From: Paenibacillus tuaregi
GTDB lineage: Bacteria; Bacillota; Bacilli; Paenibacillales; Paenibacillaceae
Direction of reading: 5' to 3'
NCBI RefSeq assembly: GCF_900086655.1
Contig: NZ_LT575476.1
Location: 1,964,503 to 2,028,502 of the forward strand
Length of the DNA stretch: 64,000 bases
Made by a program: the position numbers and the translations under genes. The number at the start of each line of letters is the position of its first letter. The stretch's first letter is position 1. This document shows positions 35,060 to 44,404 of this stretch, in pieces. The notes under the pieces are model-generated. The model saw nothing but the letters and a program-made list of their open reading frames with translations, ran no database searches and was not told the origin of the DNA.

Positions 35060-35105
35060 AAGGCGGGTGTCCTTAGGGATGCCCGCTTTAATTTTTGTTT
35101 TTTTT
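35060..35105 (+). terminator. Terminator of the CoA-binding protein gene
   Basis: Stem aggcgggtgtcc with ggatgcccgctt (35061-35088 region) and a long T-rich tail. Confidence 0.82.
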
Positions 35106-35107
35106 CT

Positions 35108-35135
35108 TTGACAAATGTTCGGGCGGGTGTATACC
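35108..35135 (+). promoter_or_regulatory. Promoter of ptsI
   Basis: TTGACA (35108-35113) with TATACC (35130-35135), spacing 16. It lies directly after the preceding terminator and 57 bases before the start codon. Confidence 0.6.
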
Positions 35136-35191
35136 ATATTCATAAAGAGAGAGGATATCCTATGAGAAATAGGAATTTGGAGGGGGCTCAT

Positions 35192-36949
35192 ATGATACAA
35201 GGCATCGGTGCTTCGACGGGGGTAGCCATCGGGAGGGCATTTGTGCTGCCATCCTGGGAATGGGATGTACCTGACCGGAGAATGGATAACATCGATCTGA
35301 CGAAGGAATTTGATCGCTTATATGAAGGAATCAGGACCTCCAAACATGAGATAGAAGAAATCAAGAACGAAATTAAGGAAACGGTTGGCTCAGAGGAGTC
35401 AGGCATATTTGACGCCCATCTCGCAATTTTGGAAGATCCCGTATTTATGAGTGAAATCCAAGGGATCATTGAGCGTCAATACAAGGCGGCGGAGGTTGCG
35501 GTAAAGGAAGCCATTGATCATTTCGTCACCATGTTCGACCTGCTGGATGACGAATACATGAAAGAGCGTGCTCTTGATATCAAAGACGTTGGCAACCGGC
35601 TGCTTAAGCACCTGCTTGGCACGCCGGATATCACCCTGCCAGCCGATACCCAGCCTTACATTTTGGTTGCCAAGGAGCTTTCGCCTTCACAGCTTGTTCA
35701 TCTGAACCCGAACAATGTTCTGGGCATGGTTACCATGCTTGGCGGGAAAACCTCCCACTCCGCTATCATGGCCAGAGCGCTGGGAATTCCGCTGGTCTCC
35801 GGGCTTGAGAATAAGCTGACGCTTCCAATCCAGACAGGCGATATGCTTATCGTTGACGGAGATGACGGAAGTCTCTTCATCGAACCCGATGAAGAACTGA
35901 TCACACGTTATACCCGGATTTCGGAACAGCTCCGTAAACGTAAGGAACAGCTTCAGCTGTTGGCCTCGGAGGATGCCGTCACCCTGGATGGAACAAGGCT
36001 TCGGCTGGCAGGCAATATCAGCTCTCTCAAGGACTGTGAGCTTGCCCTTAAGTATGGGGCGGAAGGGGTTGGCCTCTTCAGAACAGAATTCTTATATATG
36101 AACCGCAGCACGTTTCCTACGGAGGATGAGCAATTCGAGGTCTACCGTCAGGTTGCGGAGAAAGCCGGCGGTCATCCAGTCGTTATCCGCACCCTGGATA
36201 TCGGGGGGGATAAAGAGCTTGAATATTTCTCCATCGCGGAGGAAGAGAATCCAGTTCTTGGATACCGTGGAATCCGGATCAGCCTGGACAGTTCGGAAGT
36301 CTTCAAAACTCAGCTTGCCGCAGTGCTCCGGGCTAGCGCTTATGGCAGCATGAAGATCATGTTCCCGATGATCTCTTCGGTTGAGGAAGTGATCGAAGCG
36401 AAGCGCATCCTGCGTGAGACGATGGCTGAGCTTGATAAGCGGGGAGTGGAATATGACCCCGATGTTCCTGTAGGTATTATGATCGAGGTTCCAGCAGCTG
36501 CAGCTATAGCCGATCTGCTGGCTGAAGAAGTTGATTTCTTCAGTATTGGAACCAACGATCTTGTACAATACGTCCTTGCAGTGGACCGGATGAACGAACA
36601 GATCGCCCATATGTATCATCCGTATCATCCCGCGGTGCTTCGCATGATACGTAACACGGTTACCGCCGCTCATGCCGCAGGAATTACTGTGAGCGTATGT
36701 GGAGAGATGGCCGGGGATGAGAGGTTCGTTCCGCTTTGGCTGCATCTCGGAATTCATGATTTAAGTATGTCACCGCTGTCCCTGCTTAGGGTAAAGCACC
36801 GGATATTAGGCTGTAAGGCCTCTCAAGAGAAAGCGGTCGGTGAAGCCTGCTACAAGCTGCGGACAAGTGAAGAAATTGAGAGCCTTCTGATGGCTGAAGC
36901 CAGCCGGGGTGGCCAGCAGACAGAACGGCATAATTGTAGTCTTCATTAG
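35192..36949 (+). CDS. ptsI: PTS enzyme I (phosphoenolpyruvate-protein phosphotransferase)
   Basis: 585 residues (Bacillus PtsI 570). The active-site His189 is in 'LGGKTSHSAIMAR'; the C-terminal PEP-binding domain has 'GVGLFRTEFLYM', 'IRTLDIGGDKE' and 'VSVCGEMAGDE'. It moves phosphate from PEP to HPr for sugar uptake. The ATG at 35192 follows GGAGGGGG; an upstream ATG at 35162 would add 10 residues. No ptsH or ptsG is next to it, unlike the usual ptsHI operon, so HPr is encoded elsewhere or this is a second enzyme I. Confidence 0.93.
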   Translation: MIQGIGASTGVAIGRAFVLPSWEWDVPDRRMDNIDLTKEFDRLYEGIRTSKHEIEEIKNEIKETVGSEESGIFDAHLAILEDPVFMSEIQGIIERQYKAAEVAVKEAIDHFVTMFDLLDDEYMKERALDIKDVGNRLLKHLLGTPDITLPADTQPYILVAKELSPSQLVHLNPNNVLGMVTMLGGKTSHSAIMARALGIPLVSGLENKLTLPIQTGDMLIVDGDDGSLFIEPDEELITRYTRISEQLRKRKEQLQLLASEDAVTLDGTRLRLAGNISSLKDCELALKYGAEGVGLFRTEFLYMNRSTFPTEDEQFEVYRQVAEKAGGHPVVIRTLDIGGDKELEYFSIAEEENPVLGYRGIRISLDSSEVFKTQLAAVLRASAYGSMKIMFPMISSVEEVIEAKRILRETMAELDKRGVEYDPDVPVGIMIEVPAAAAIADLLAEEVDFFSIGTNDLVQYVLAVDRMNEQIAHMYHPYHPAVLRMIRNTVTAAHAAGITVSVCGEMAGDERFVPLWLHLGIHDLSMSPLSLLRVKHRILGCKASQEKAVGEACYKLRTSEEIESLLMAEASRGGQQTERHNCSLH

Positions 36950-36972
36950 CATTATTGGACGCCTTACCAAAT

Positions 36973-37010
36973 AATAACCGCCAGGAGCATTAAGCCCACT
37001 GGCGGTTATT
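36973..37010. terminator. Bidirectional terminator between ptsI and the PfpI gene
   Basis: 11-bp perfect stem aataaccgcca (36973-36983) with tggcggttatt (37000-37010). Confidence 0.82.
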
Positions 37011-37049
37011 CGCATGTAACTATAGCTGAATGTGCTATTCAAGTTTTAA

Positions 37050-37589
37050 TTATTTCTGAGCTGCTCCGCTGGCAGTAAGCGCATCACAGAAGGCTTTGCC
37101 GTATGGGGGAAGATCCGGCGGCCTGCGGGCTGAGATGATATGCCCATCTGCAACCACAGCCTCGTCCTTCCAGATCGAGCCGGCGTTCTCCATGTCGTCG
37201 CGGATTCCTGGAGTAGAAGTGACTGTGACGCCCTTCAGAATACCAGCGGAGATCAGAACCCACCCTGCATGGCAGATCTGCCCAATGGGCTTGCGGGCCT
37301 CATGCATTTCGCGGACAAGCTGAAGCACCTTCGGATACCTGCGGAGCTTGTCCGGCGCCCAGCCGCCAGGAACTAGTATGCCATCATAATTCTGGCTCTC
37401 CACCTCTTCGTAGCTGAATTCAGCTTCAGCGGGAACGCCATATTTTCCGATGTATTTTTTGCCTTTCTCGGCCCCAACGAGATGGACTTCAGCCCCTTCC
37501 TCACGAACGCGATAGACCGGATACCAAAGCTCCAGATCCTCAAATTCCTCGTCAACCAAAGCGATAACTCTTTTTCCAGTTAGTCTCAA
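37050..37589 (-). CDS. DJ-1/PfpI-family protein
   Basis: 179 residues. The nucleophile elbow 'IGQICHAGWVLISAGIL' carries the active Cys, followed by His, and 'EFEDLELWYPVYRVREEGAEV' holds the conserved Glu. Family members are amidases, deglycases or proteases; general stress or glyoxal defence is probable but not shown. AGGAG before the ATG. Single gene. Confidence 0.9.
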   Translation of the reverse strand: MRLTGKRVIALVDEEFEDLELWYPVYRVREEGAEVHLVGAEKGKKYIGKYGVPAEAEFSYEEVESQNYDGILVPGGWAPDKLRRYPKVLQLVREMHEARKPIGQICHAGWVLISAGILKGVTVTSTPGIRDDMENAGSIWKDEAVVADGHIISARRPPDLPPYGKAFCDALTASGAAQK

Positions 37590-37732
37590 ATCTTACTCCT
37601 CCTGTCGTATTTGAGTATTGACGAAACATTATTTCAATTATTTAATTGTATCAAAACCTAAAACTTTTTACACATCTGATACGTTATTTGTATAAGGCAT
37701 ACTTAGAAACACAATATAGATGAGGTGATGAT

Positions 37733-38176
37733 GTGCGCAAGTCATGTGATTGCGGACAAGAAATGAGCCTGGATTTCAGAAAGGTCATTTTTGAGGGGCG
37801 AATTGAAATTGAGAATGTACCCATACTGCAGTGTGAGTCATGCACATGTGGGTCTTATGAGGTTTTACCCGAGGTAAAGCCGCATTTACTGTCTCTAATT
37901 GGGGAGTGGAGACAGCTTGAGGGGAGCAGGGTGATCCATTTCAATGAGATAAATGAGATCGCAAGCCTGCTTTATGATACGCTTTATACGGAACCGGATT
38001 CGGAACCGATTGAACATGTACTCGAGAGGAAGAAGGAAGACCGTATTAATCTTCTGCTCGATATTTATGGATATGCCAAGGACAAAGACGACAGTTTGTG
38101 GATGAAGGATATCTCGGAGCGCTTATCCCAGTTAACATTGTTTCATACAAATCGACAAGTTTCGAGAATAAAATAA
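37733..38176 (+). CDS. Protein with YgiT/MqsA-like zinc-finger N-terminus
   Basis: 147 residues. N-terminal 'CDCGQEM' and 'CESCTCGSYEVLPEVKPHL' supply two Cys pairs in the spacing of YgiT-type zinc fingers. The rest is charged and helical, without the usual HTH. GTG start after GAGGTGATG. It could belong to an antitoxin-like group but no toxin partner is adjacent. Function unknown. Confidence 0.72.
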   Translation: MRKSCDCGQEMSLDFRKVIFEGRIEIENVPILQCESCTCGSYEVLPEVKPHLLSLIGEWRQLEGSRVIHFNEINEIASLLYDTLYTEPDSEPIEHVLERKKEDRINLLLDIYGYAKDKDDSLWMKDISERLSQLTLFHTNRQVSRIK

Positions 38177-38656
38177 CTTTTTTCTCCAAAATCAGCAGTT
38201 TTTCCACGATAATTGGATTTTTTTCGCGTTTTTTGCTAAAATACATACAGCATGAGGAACGGAAATGGAATTCAAGTACGTGAGGAGCTGAATATCTGAT
38301 GACTGCCTTGACGAGAATAAGAAGTGATCAGGGTTATGTTCACGAAGGTGAGCTCAATCAGCTGCCTGAGCTGCTGATAATCAGAGAGGGTAAGACAGTC
38401 CGGCATACCTCCATTCCAGTATAACCTCAAGATCTTTGTACGAAATTCCGGCGTAGAAATGGTGTTATCATTGCACAAAGATGTGATTTATCGTATCATA
38501 AATTTAATTCATATTATAATGTAAGCTAAAGTCAACAGCCCAAATTTACTATTTTGACCGAACCTATGAAGTACCGCTGCTGATTTTTAGTTCGTTCGGA
38601 TACAACAGCATCTACGCGATCAGGATGAAAAATTTATTGGCAATGGAGAGAAGAAT
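38177..38656. other. 480-base gap before ccpA
   Basis: AT-rich at both ends. It holds a doubtful 41-codon frame (38299-38424) and a weak hairpin cgaac/gttcg near 38559-38598. I see no riboswitch or cre match here. Confidence 0.5.
38299..38424 (+). CDS. Possible 41-residue small protein, weak
   Basis: ATG 38299 opens 41 codons with Bacillus-like codon use ('MTALTRIRSDQGYVHEGELN'). GAGGAG lies 11 bases upstream, at the long end of useful spacing. It could be a small gene or the remnant start of a lost larger one. No family recognised. Confidence 0.3.
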   Translation: MTALTRIRSDQGYVHEGELNQLPELLIIREGKTVRHTSIPV

Positions 38657-39676
38657 GTGACGGTTACCATTTACGATGTGGCACGTGAAGCTGGCGTCTC
38701 AATGGCCACGGTTTCCAGGGTTGTAAACAACAATCCGAACGTGAAGCCGCAGACGCGCAAGAAAGTTTATGAAGCAATTGAGCGATTGGGATATCGCCCT
38801 AATGCTGTAGCCAGGGGTCTTGCGAGCAAGAAGACAACAACGGTTGGAGTTGTCATTCCTGATATTTCCAATTCCATATTTGCGGAAATTGCCCGAGGTA
38901 TTGAGGACATTGCAAATATGTACCATTATAATATTATTTTGTGTAACGCCGATAAGAAGAAGGAGAAGGAGATTCGTGTTATTAACACCTTGCTTGAGAA
39001 GCAGGTGGACGGTCTTCTGTTCATGGGCGGAACCGTAACGGAGGAACATATACAAGCCTTCCAGACTTCTTCTGTACCGATTGTGCTCTGTGCGACCAGT
39101 GATGAGAATGGGGTTATTCCATCGGTGGATATTGATCACGAAGCGGCTGCATTCGATGCGGTGAATACGCTGATTCGCCATGGTCACCGTGAAATCGCCA
39201 TGATTAGCGGAACACTTCAGGACCCGGCTAACGGTTATGCCCGTTTCCAGGGATATAAGAAAGCGCTTGAGGCAGCAGGAATTCCTTATCAGGAGGACCT
39301 CGTAAGAATCGGGAACTACCGCTATGAGTCCGGCGTTGAAGCTATGAAGTACTTCCTCGGATTGAAGAAGAAGCCGACGGCTGTGTTTGCGGCTACGGAT
39401 GAAATGGCGATTGGCGCCATACATAGCATTCAGGACGAGGGTCTTAAAGTTCCGGATGACTTCTCTGTCATCAGTGTCGACAATGTTCGCATGGCTTCCA
39501 TGGTGCGCCCGCAGCTTACGACTGTGGCTCAACCGATGTACGATCTTGGGGCCGTTGCCATGCGTTTGCTGACCAAATTGATGAAGAAGGAGAATGTGGA
39601 GAACCCGCGGGTTATTCTTCCGCATGAGACGATTCTTCGTCTGTCTGTGAATCATTTGGAGAACAACAATTCATAA
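38657..39676 (+). CDS. ccpA: Catabolite control protein A
   Basis: 339 residues (B. subtilis CcpA 334). '[27 protein letters not shown]' is the LacI-type HTH with the minor-groove helix '[26 protein letters not shown]'. The HPr-Ser46-P contact region '[17 protein letters not shown]' and the core are closest to CcpA. It represses or activates genes at cre sites. GTG start with GGAGAG upstream. One candidate target, with a cre site, is 4 kb downstream (acsA/acuA). Confidence 0.95.
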   Translation: MTVTIYDVAREAGVSMATVSRVVNNNPNVKPQTRKKVYEAIERLGYRPNAVARGLASKKTTTVGVVIPDISNSIFAEIARGIEDIANMYHYNIILCNADKKKEKEIRVINTLLEKQVDGLLFMGGTVTEEHIQAFQTSSVPIVLCATSDENGVIPSVDIDHEAAAFDAVNTLIRHGHREIAMISGTLQDPANGYARFQGYKKALEAAGIPYQEDLVRIGNYRYESGVEAMKYFLGLKKKPTAVFAATDEMAIGAIHSIQDEGLKVPDDFSVISVDNVRMASMVRPQLTTVAQPMYDLGAVAMRLLTKLMKKENVENPRVILPHETILRLSVNHLENNNS

Positions 39677-39769
39677 ATTAGATATAAAAGTGAATTGAGC
39701 TTTTTTGACAGGCGGTGCAGGTCAACTGTTCAATTCATAATATTATGACAATATGAAAAAGGTTAGAAC

Positions 39770-39800
39770 AAAAAAGCTCCCAATGCAGGAGCTTTTTTTT
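39770..39800 (+). terminator. Terminator of ccpA
   Basis: 11-bp stem aaaaaagctcc (39770-39780) with ggagctttttt (39788-39798), T-run. Confidence 0.88.
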
Positions 39801-39816
39801 CGGAAGGAGTATACGG

Positions 39817-40515
39817 ATGACGGTATTAGGATTGCTTGGCGCCATGGATGAAGAGATTGCGCTTCTGCTTGCGGATATGCAGGATAAAGAGACGGTTACA
39901 GCCAGCGGGATTAGCTTTACAAAGGGAAGCTTGCTCGGCAAGCAGGTTGTGGTATGCAGATCAGGGGTAGGTAAGGTTAATGCGGCGGTCACCACCCAAG
40001 TTCTGATCGACCGCTTTGGAGTGAATGCGATCTTATTCACGGGTGTTGCCGGAGCAGCGCATCCTGATCTAAATATCGGGGATATTGTGATCTCCTCGTC
40101 CTGCCAGCAGCACGATATGGACGTTACTGCGCTTGGATTCGCAAAGGGTGTTATTCCTTACCAGTCCGTATCGGATTTCCCTGCGGATGATCGGCTGATC
40201 AAGCTGGCTGAAGAGGCTTGCGGGAGAATCTGTAAGGAACATAAGTATGTGGTGGGCAAGGTGCTCTCCGGTGATCAGTTCATCGCGGATCATGCTGTGG
40301 TGCGGTCATTATACGAAGATTTGAACGGGGTATGTGTGGAAATGGAAGGTTCGGCCGTAGCCCAGGTAAGCCATATGAACGGAATCCCATATGTGGTTCT
40401 GCGTTCGATGTCTGATAAGGCGGACGGGACGGCAAATGTTAACTTTGCGGAGTTTACCGTTGAAGCGTCCCGCCGCTCCTATGAAATCCTAAGGGATATC
40501 GTAGGTCATATGTGA
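39817..40515 (+). CDS. mtnN: 5'-methylthioadenosine/S-adenosylhomocysteine nucleosidase
   Basis: 232 residues. 'LGAMDEEIALL', 'VVCRSGVGKVNAA', 'LFTGVAGAAHPDLNIGDIVISS' and 'CVEMEGSAVAQVS' identify MtnN; catalytic Glu in the EMEGSA motif and Asp in 'RSMSDKAD' are present. It splits MTA and SAH in methionine salvage and methyl cycling. GGAAGGAG precedes the ATG. The ribosome binding site is just after the ccpA terminator, so it is transcribed separately or by read-through. Confidence 0.95.
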   Translation: MTVLGLLGAMDEEIALLLADMQDKETVTASGISFTKGSLLGKQVVVCRSGVGKVNAAVTTQVLIDRFGVNAILFTGVAGAAHPDLNIGDIVISSSCQQHDMDVTALGFAKGVIPYQSVSDFPADDRLIKLAEEACGRICKEHKYVVGKVLSGDQFIADHAVVRSLYEDLNGVCVEMEGSAVAQVSHMNGIPYVVLRSMSDKADGTANVNFAEFTVEASRRSYEILRDIVGHM

Positions 40516-40535
40516 CCCTGATTTTCAGGCATGAA

Positions 40536-41714
40536 TCAAGGTATATCTTGAAGGGCAACCGCGAGCGTATCGCGGTTTTTTGCCGTGATCTCCGCCCTCC
40601 GGGGGATCATCTCCCAGCGGCTGAGATCATCCAGCCATGAAGCGGGGAGGGGGACGGGAGCGTGCGGCTGCCACCGCTCAATCCATTTGGGCGGCAGAGG
40701 GGTTAGGGGGTCGGTGTTAAGCTTAGCCTTAAGAGGATGGTCGCACATTTCCAGCCAGAGCAGGCTCCAGGCTCTAGGGACGACCTTCCAGATATCATAA
40801 CCGCCTCCACCTACAGCCACCCATCTCCCTTCGCAGTATTGGTGTGCAAGATCATGGATGATGGCGGGCATCTTGTGATAAATCGCCATACTGCAGTTCA
40901 TATGAGCCAGCGGGTCGAGGGCGTGGGCGTCACAGCCATGCTGGCTGATGATAAGATCCGGTTTGAAATGGGCCGTGAGGCGGTGAATAGATTCGGTGAA
41001 GCACTCCATCCATGAATCATCCTCTGTATATGGCTGCAGAGGCAGGTTGACCGAGCAGCCATAACCTAAATGCTCGCCACGCTCATGTACGAAGCCTGTT
41101 CCTGGAAACAGATATTTGCCTGTTTCATGAATGGAATAGGTGCACACCTCCGGATCCGAATAAAAGCTCCACTGCACACCGTCCCCATGGTGTACATCCG
41201 TGTCAATATAAAGCACCCGGGCCTTGTACTTATCCCGGACGTGTGCAATCGCGACAGCGGCATCATTGTAGACACAGAACCCGGCTGCCTTGGCGACGAG
41301 AGCATGGTGAAGCCCGCCCCCTAAGTGCAGGGCGTGTGTAGCCGCGCCCGACATGACGGCTTCCGCCGCTGTCAGGGTGCCTCCGGCAATATAGGATGAG
41401 GCCTCATGCATCCCCGTAAAATATGGCGTTTCTTCATCCAGCAGCCCGTACTGCTCGGCCTTGGCGAGCCAGTCCTCCGTGGGGACAGGCACACTTAAGG
41501 CTTGAACTGCCTTTACGTATTCCGCGCTGTGTACACGGAGCAGCTCGTGTTCTTGAGCCTCGCGGGATGATAGCTTCAATTCCTCCGGTAGAGCGCCGGT
41601 CTCTGACAGTAGATCAATGGCCAGCTGCAGACGAATCGGATGGAAAGGGTGGCTCTCATGGAAATGATAACTCAAATCTTTGGCGTGATGCACGAACACT
41701 GCGCTTCCAGACAT
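40536..41714 (-). CDS. acuC: AcuC: class I/II deacetylase of acetyl-CoA synthetase
   Basis: 392 residues (B. subtilis AcuC 387). Histone-deacetylase fold: 'YHFHESHPFHPIRLQLA', 'LHLGGGLHHA', 'YIDTDVHHGDGVQ' (zinc ligands), 'SQHGCDAHALDPLAHM' and 'VGGGGY'. It removes acetyl groups from AcsA and so reactivates it. It is cotranscribed with acuA (30-base gap). The intermediate gene acuB of the B. subtilis acuABC operon is absent here. Confidence 0.95.
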   Translation of the reverse strand: MSGSAVFVHHAKDLSYHFHESHPFHPIRLQLAIDLLSETGALPEELKLSSREAQEHELLRVHSAEYVKAVQALSVPVPTEDWLAKAEQYGLLDEETPYFTGMHEASSYIAGGTLTAAEAVMSGAATHALHLGGGLHHALVAKAAGFCVYNDAAVAIAHVRDKYKARVLYIDTDVHHGDGVQWSFYSDPEVCTYSIHETGKYLFPGTGFVHERGEHLGYGCSVNLPLQPYTEDDSWMECFTESIHRLTAHFKPDLIISQHGCDAHALDPLAHMNCSMAIYHKMPAIIHDLAHQYCEGRWVAVGGGGYDIWKVVPRAWSLLWLEMCDHPLKAKLNTDPLTPLPPKWIERWQPHAPVPLPASWLDDLSRWEMIPRRAEITAKNRDTLAVALQDIP

Positions 41715-41744
41715 TTCGGAGCAGTCCCCCTTTCTTGTTCCGGA

Positions 41745-42377
41745 TTAATACATAAACCGCTGCCTGAAGCGGATTTGATCAAATTGCTCTTTGGATTCAA
41801 TGGGAACGTTCCTGCCAATCCGCACCATCAGGCAGTTGGCCGGATGGGAGCATATCTCGGGATCATCCGTCGCATACCAAACCATATCAACGGTCTGCAT
41901 GAGGCGTTCCATCATTTTCCGGTATTCCCATACATCAAGTCCGCTGCTCTTGAGATCCCAGTGCCAGTAATATTCAGTAGTAAAAACGATATAATTCTCC
42001 ATCTGCTTATCTTCAAATGCGGTTTTGATCATCGAGCTGCCGAGTCCAAGAGAGCGGTAGTCATTGGCCACCTCGATGGCTCCGAGCTCAATCAGGTCCT
42101 CCATGCCCCCTTCAGACCACCGTTCCATCTCATCGGGATAATGGAAGGTGACATAACCTACAATCAAATCCCCTTCCCGCGCAATAATCATGCGCCCCTC
42201 TGGAAGACCGGCGATTTCTATCAGGGCCTGATGCTGATCTTCAGGTTTGCGAAATGCGTCGAGTTCCGGGTGCATTCGGAGACGACGGAGTTCGTCAGGG
42301 GATACAGGTCCTTCCACCGTAATTTGTTTTGGTGGGCGGGACAGGATATGGGCGTGGTACATTTTAGGATGTTCCAT
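41745..42377 (-). CDS. acuA: AcuA: GNAT acetyltransferase acting on acetyl-CoA synthetase
   Basis: 210 residues, exactly the family size. Long N-terminal segment 'YHAHILSRPPKQITVEGPVSPDELRRLRMHPELDAFRKP', then the GNAT core 'IELGAIEVANDYRSLGLGSSMIKTAFE' with the acetyl-CoA loop. It acetylates the catalytic Lys of AcsA and switches it off. AAAGGAG precedes the ATG. Divergent from acsA, with a cre site in between. Confidence 0.93.
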   Translation of the reverse strand: MEHPKMYHAHILSRPPKQITVEGPVSPDELRRLRMHPELDAFRKPEDQHQALIEIAGLPEGRMIIAREGDLIVGYVTFHYPDEMERWSEGGMEDLIELGAIEVANDYRSLGLGSSMIKTAFEDKQMENYIVFTTEYYWHWDLKSSGLDVWEYRKMMERLMQTVDMVWYATDDPEICSHPANCLMVRIGRNVPIESKEQFDQIRFRQRFMY

Positions 42378-42461
42378 CGTCGGTCTCCTTTCCTCTTTCC
42401 TCTCACTTATAGCAGAAAAACAGGTAATTGAAAAGTGTAGCCGCTTTCTTGAGCGTATGAT

Positions 42462-42491
42462 ATAATACCTTTTGACATAAATTCTTCACAA
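42462..42491 (-). promoter_or_regulatory. Probable promoter of acuA-acuC
   Basis: On the minus strand TTGTGA (42491-42486) and TATTAT (42467-42462) are 18 bases apart, 85 bases ahead of the acuA start. Confidence 0.45.
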
Positions 42492-42552
42492 ATTCTTTCT
42501 TGACACCATGCGTGACAAAATGACCGCGCCGGCTCTTTTTCGACAAAATTCT

Positions 42553-42566
42553 TGTAAGCGCTGTCT
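42553..42566. promoter_or_regulatory. cre site (CcpA operator) in the acuA-acsA gap
   Basis: TGTAAGCGCTGTCT matches the cre consensus TGWAARCGYTWNCW at 13 of 14 positions, with the central AAGCGCT fully intact. In B. subtilis the same intergenic region carries a CcpA site controlling acsA and acuABC. So CcpA repression in glucose is likely. Confidence 0.82.
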
Positions 42567-42645
42567 ATGATCCGACTTGTTTCTGTTTTCATGAATTCAA
42601 ACTTACAATTATCCGATTATGAGAGAGGATTAGGAGGATGAAACG

Positions 42646-44373
42646 ATGAATCAACTGCAAGGAGAAGTCATTTCTGCGGTGGCACCCTCATCAAATTTGG
42701 GGGACTATGAAACAACGTATGACAGTTTTAAATGGGAGAATGTGGAGAAAGACTTCTCCTGGTATGAGACAGGTAAGCTGAACATGGCTTATGAGGCGAT
42801 TGACCGCCATGTGGATGCGGGCCGGGGAGGGAAAACAGCCCTTTTGTACAGTGATGCGGCAAGAAATGAATCCTACACCTTTGAGCAGTTGTCCACACTG
42901 TCCAACCAGTTTGCAAATGTGCTGCGTGGTCTGGGGGTTACCAAGGGAGATCGGGTGTTTGTATTTATGCCTAGAACCCCTGAACTCTATGTAAGTATAC
43001 TTGGCACCATTAAGGTTGGTGCAATTGTAGGGCCGTTGTTTGAAGCCTTCATGGAGACAGCAGTTAAGGACCGCTTGGAAGACAGCGGTGCGGTTGCGAT
43101 CGTGACAACGACTTCACTCCTTCACCGTATTAAACGGGACGAACTGCCTGAGCTTAAGCATGTTATTGTTCTTGGTGATGATGTGGAAGGAGCGGGAAAT
43201 GGTCTTATTGACTACAAGTCCGCAATGTCCGAAGCTTCGCCTGATGCCGAAATCGAATGGGTGGACCGTGAGGACGGCCTTATTCTTCATTATACGTCCG
43301 GTTCCACCGGGAAACCTAAAGGCGTCTATCATGTGCACAATGCCATGATTCAGCATTATTACACCGGTAAGGTTGTCCTTGATTTGCAGGAGGGGGATAT
43401 TTACTGGTGTACAGCCGACCCAGGCTGGGTTACCGGTACTTCGTACGGAATCTTTGCCCCTTGGCTGAACGGGGCAACCAACGTTATCCGCGGAGGGCGG
43501 TTCAGTCCTGCCGACTGGTATGATACGATTCAGAAGAATAAGGTTACGGTCTGGTACAGTGCCCCAACGGCATTCCGGATGCTGATGGGAGCAGGAGAGG
43601 ACGTAATTTCACAGTATGACCTGTCCAGCCTGCGTCATGTCCTGTCTGTTGGGGAACCGTTGAACCCAGAAGTGGTACGGTGGGGACTCAAGGTGTACGG
43701 TAAGCGAATTCACGACACCTGGTGGATGACGGAGACCGGGGGGCAGTTGATCTGCAACTATCCTTCTATGCCGATGAAACCGGGCTCGATGGGACGTCCA
43801 CTGCCAGGCATTGAAGCGGCGATCATTGATGACAACGGGAATGTGCTGCCGCCGTACCGGATGGGGAATTTGGCGATCAAGACGCCTTGGCCGTCGATGA
43901 TGCGCAAAATTTGGAACAATCCGGCCAAGTATGAGGAGTATTTCCGTATTCAGGGCTGGTACATTTCCGGTGACTCCGCTTATGTGGACGAGGATGGTTA
44001 CTTCTGGTTCCAGGGCCGCATCGATGATGTCATTAACTCGTCCGGTGAACGCATTGGACCGTTCGAGGTCGAGAGCAAGCTTGTAGAGCACCCGGCAGTT
44101 GCAGAAGCGGGTGTGATCGGCAAGCCTGATCCGACTCGTGGGGAGATCATCAAGGCATTCATTTCGCTGCGTGAGGGCTTTGAGCCATCCGATGAGCTGA
44201 AAGCGGATATCTCCCGCTTTGTCAAAGAGGGATTGTCAGCGCATGCGGCCCCACGTGAGATCGAATTTAAAGATAAGCTTCCGAAGACACGCTCCGGTAA
44301 GATTATGCGCCGTGTGCTCAAAGCCTGGGAGCTTCAGCTGCCAGTGGGCGATTTGTCGACGATTGAGGACTAA
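42646..44373 (+). CDS. acsA: Acetyl-CoA synthetase
   Basis: 575 residues (B. subtilis AcsA 572). AMP-binding motif 'YTSGSTGKPKGV', 'DTWWMTETGGQ' and the C-terminal 'LPKTRSGKIMRR', whose Lys is the site acetylated by AcuA and cleared by AcuC. It activates acetate to acetyl-CoA with ATP. AGGAGGATGAAACG precedes the ATG. The divergent acuA gene and the cre site form the normal acetate-use module. Confidence 0.95.
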   Translation: MNQLQGEVISAVAPSSNLGDYETTYDSFKWENVEKDFSWYETGKLNMAYEAIDRHVDAGRGGKTALLYSDAARNESYTFEQLSTLSNQFANVLRGLGVTKGDRVFVFMPRTPELYVSILGTIKVGAIVGPLFEAFMETAVKDRLEDSGAVAIVTTTSLLHRIKRDELPELKHVIVLGDDVEGAGNGLIDYKSAMSEASPDAEIEWVDREDGLILHYTSGSTGKPKGVYHVHNAMIQHYYTGKVVLDLQEGDIYWCTADPGWVTGTSYGIFAPWLNGATNVIRGGRFSPADWYDTIQKNKVTVWYSAPTAFRMLMGAGEDVISQYDLSSLRHVLSVGEPLNPEVVRWGLKVYGKRIHDTWWMTETGGQLICNYPSMPMKPGSMGRPLPGIEAAIIDDNGNVLPPYRMGNLAIKTPWPSMMRKIWNNPAKYEEYFRIQGWYISGDSAYVDEDGYFWFQGRIDDVINSSGERIGPFEVESKLVEHPAVAEAGVIGKPDPTRGEIIKAFISLREGFEPSDELKADISRFVKEGLSAHAAPREIEFKDKLPKTRSGKIMRRVLKAWELQLPVGDLSTIED

Positions 44374-44404
44374 TATATTTCTGACAACTTATAAAAAAGC
44401 GAGC

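Noticed and set aside
37733..38176. Toxin-antitoxin pair with the YgiT-like protein
   Set aside because: No small toxin gene is adjacent and the HTH typical of MqsA is missing.
38272..38478. 68-codon minus-strand frame before ccpA
   Set aside because: No ribosome binding site and no known pattern; the plus-strand frame at 38299 is a slightly better candidate.
41640..42431. 263-codon plus-strand frame over acuA
   Set aside because: Antisense shadow of acuA, which is supported by family match and ribosome binding site.
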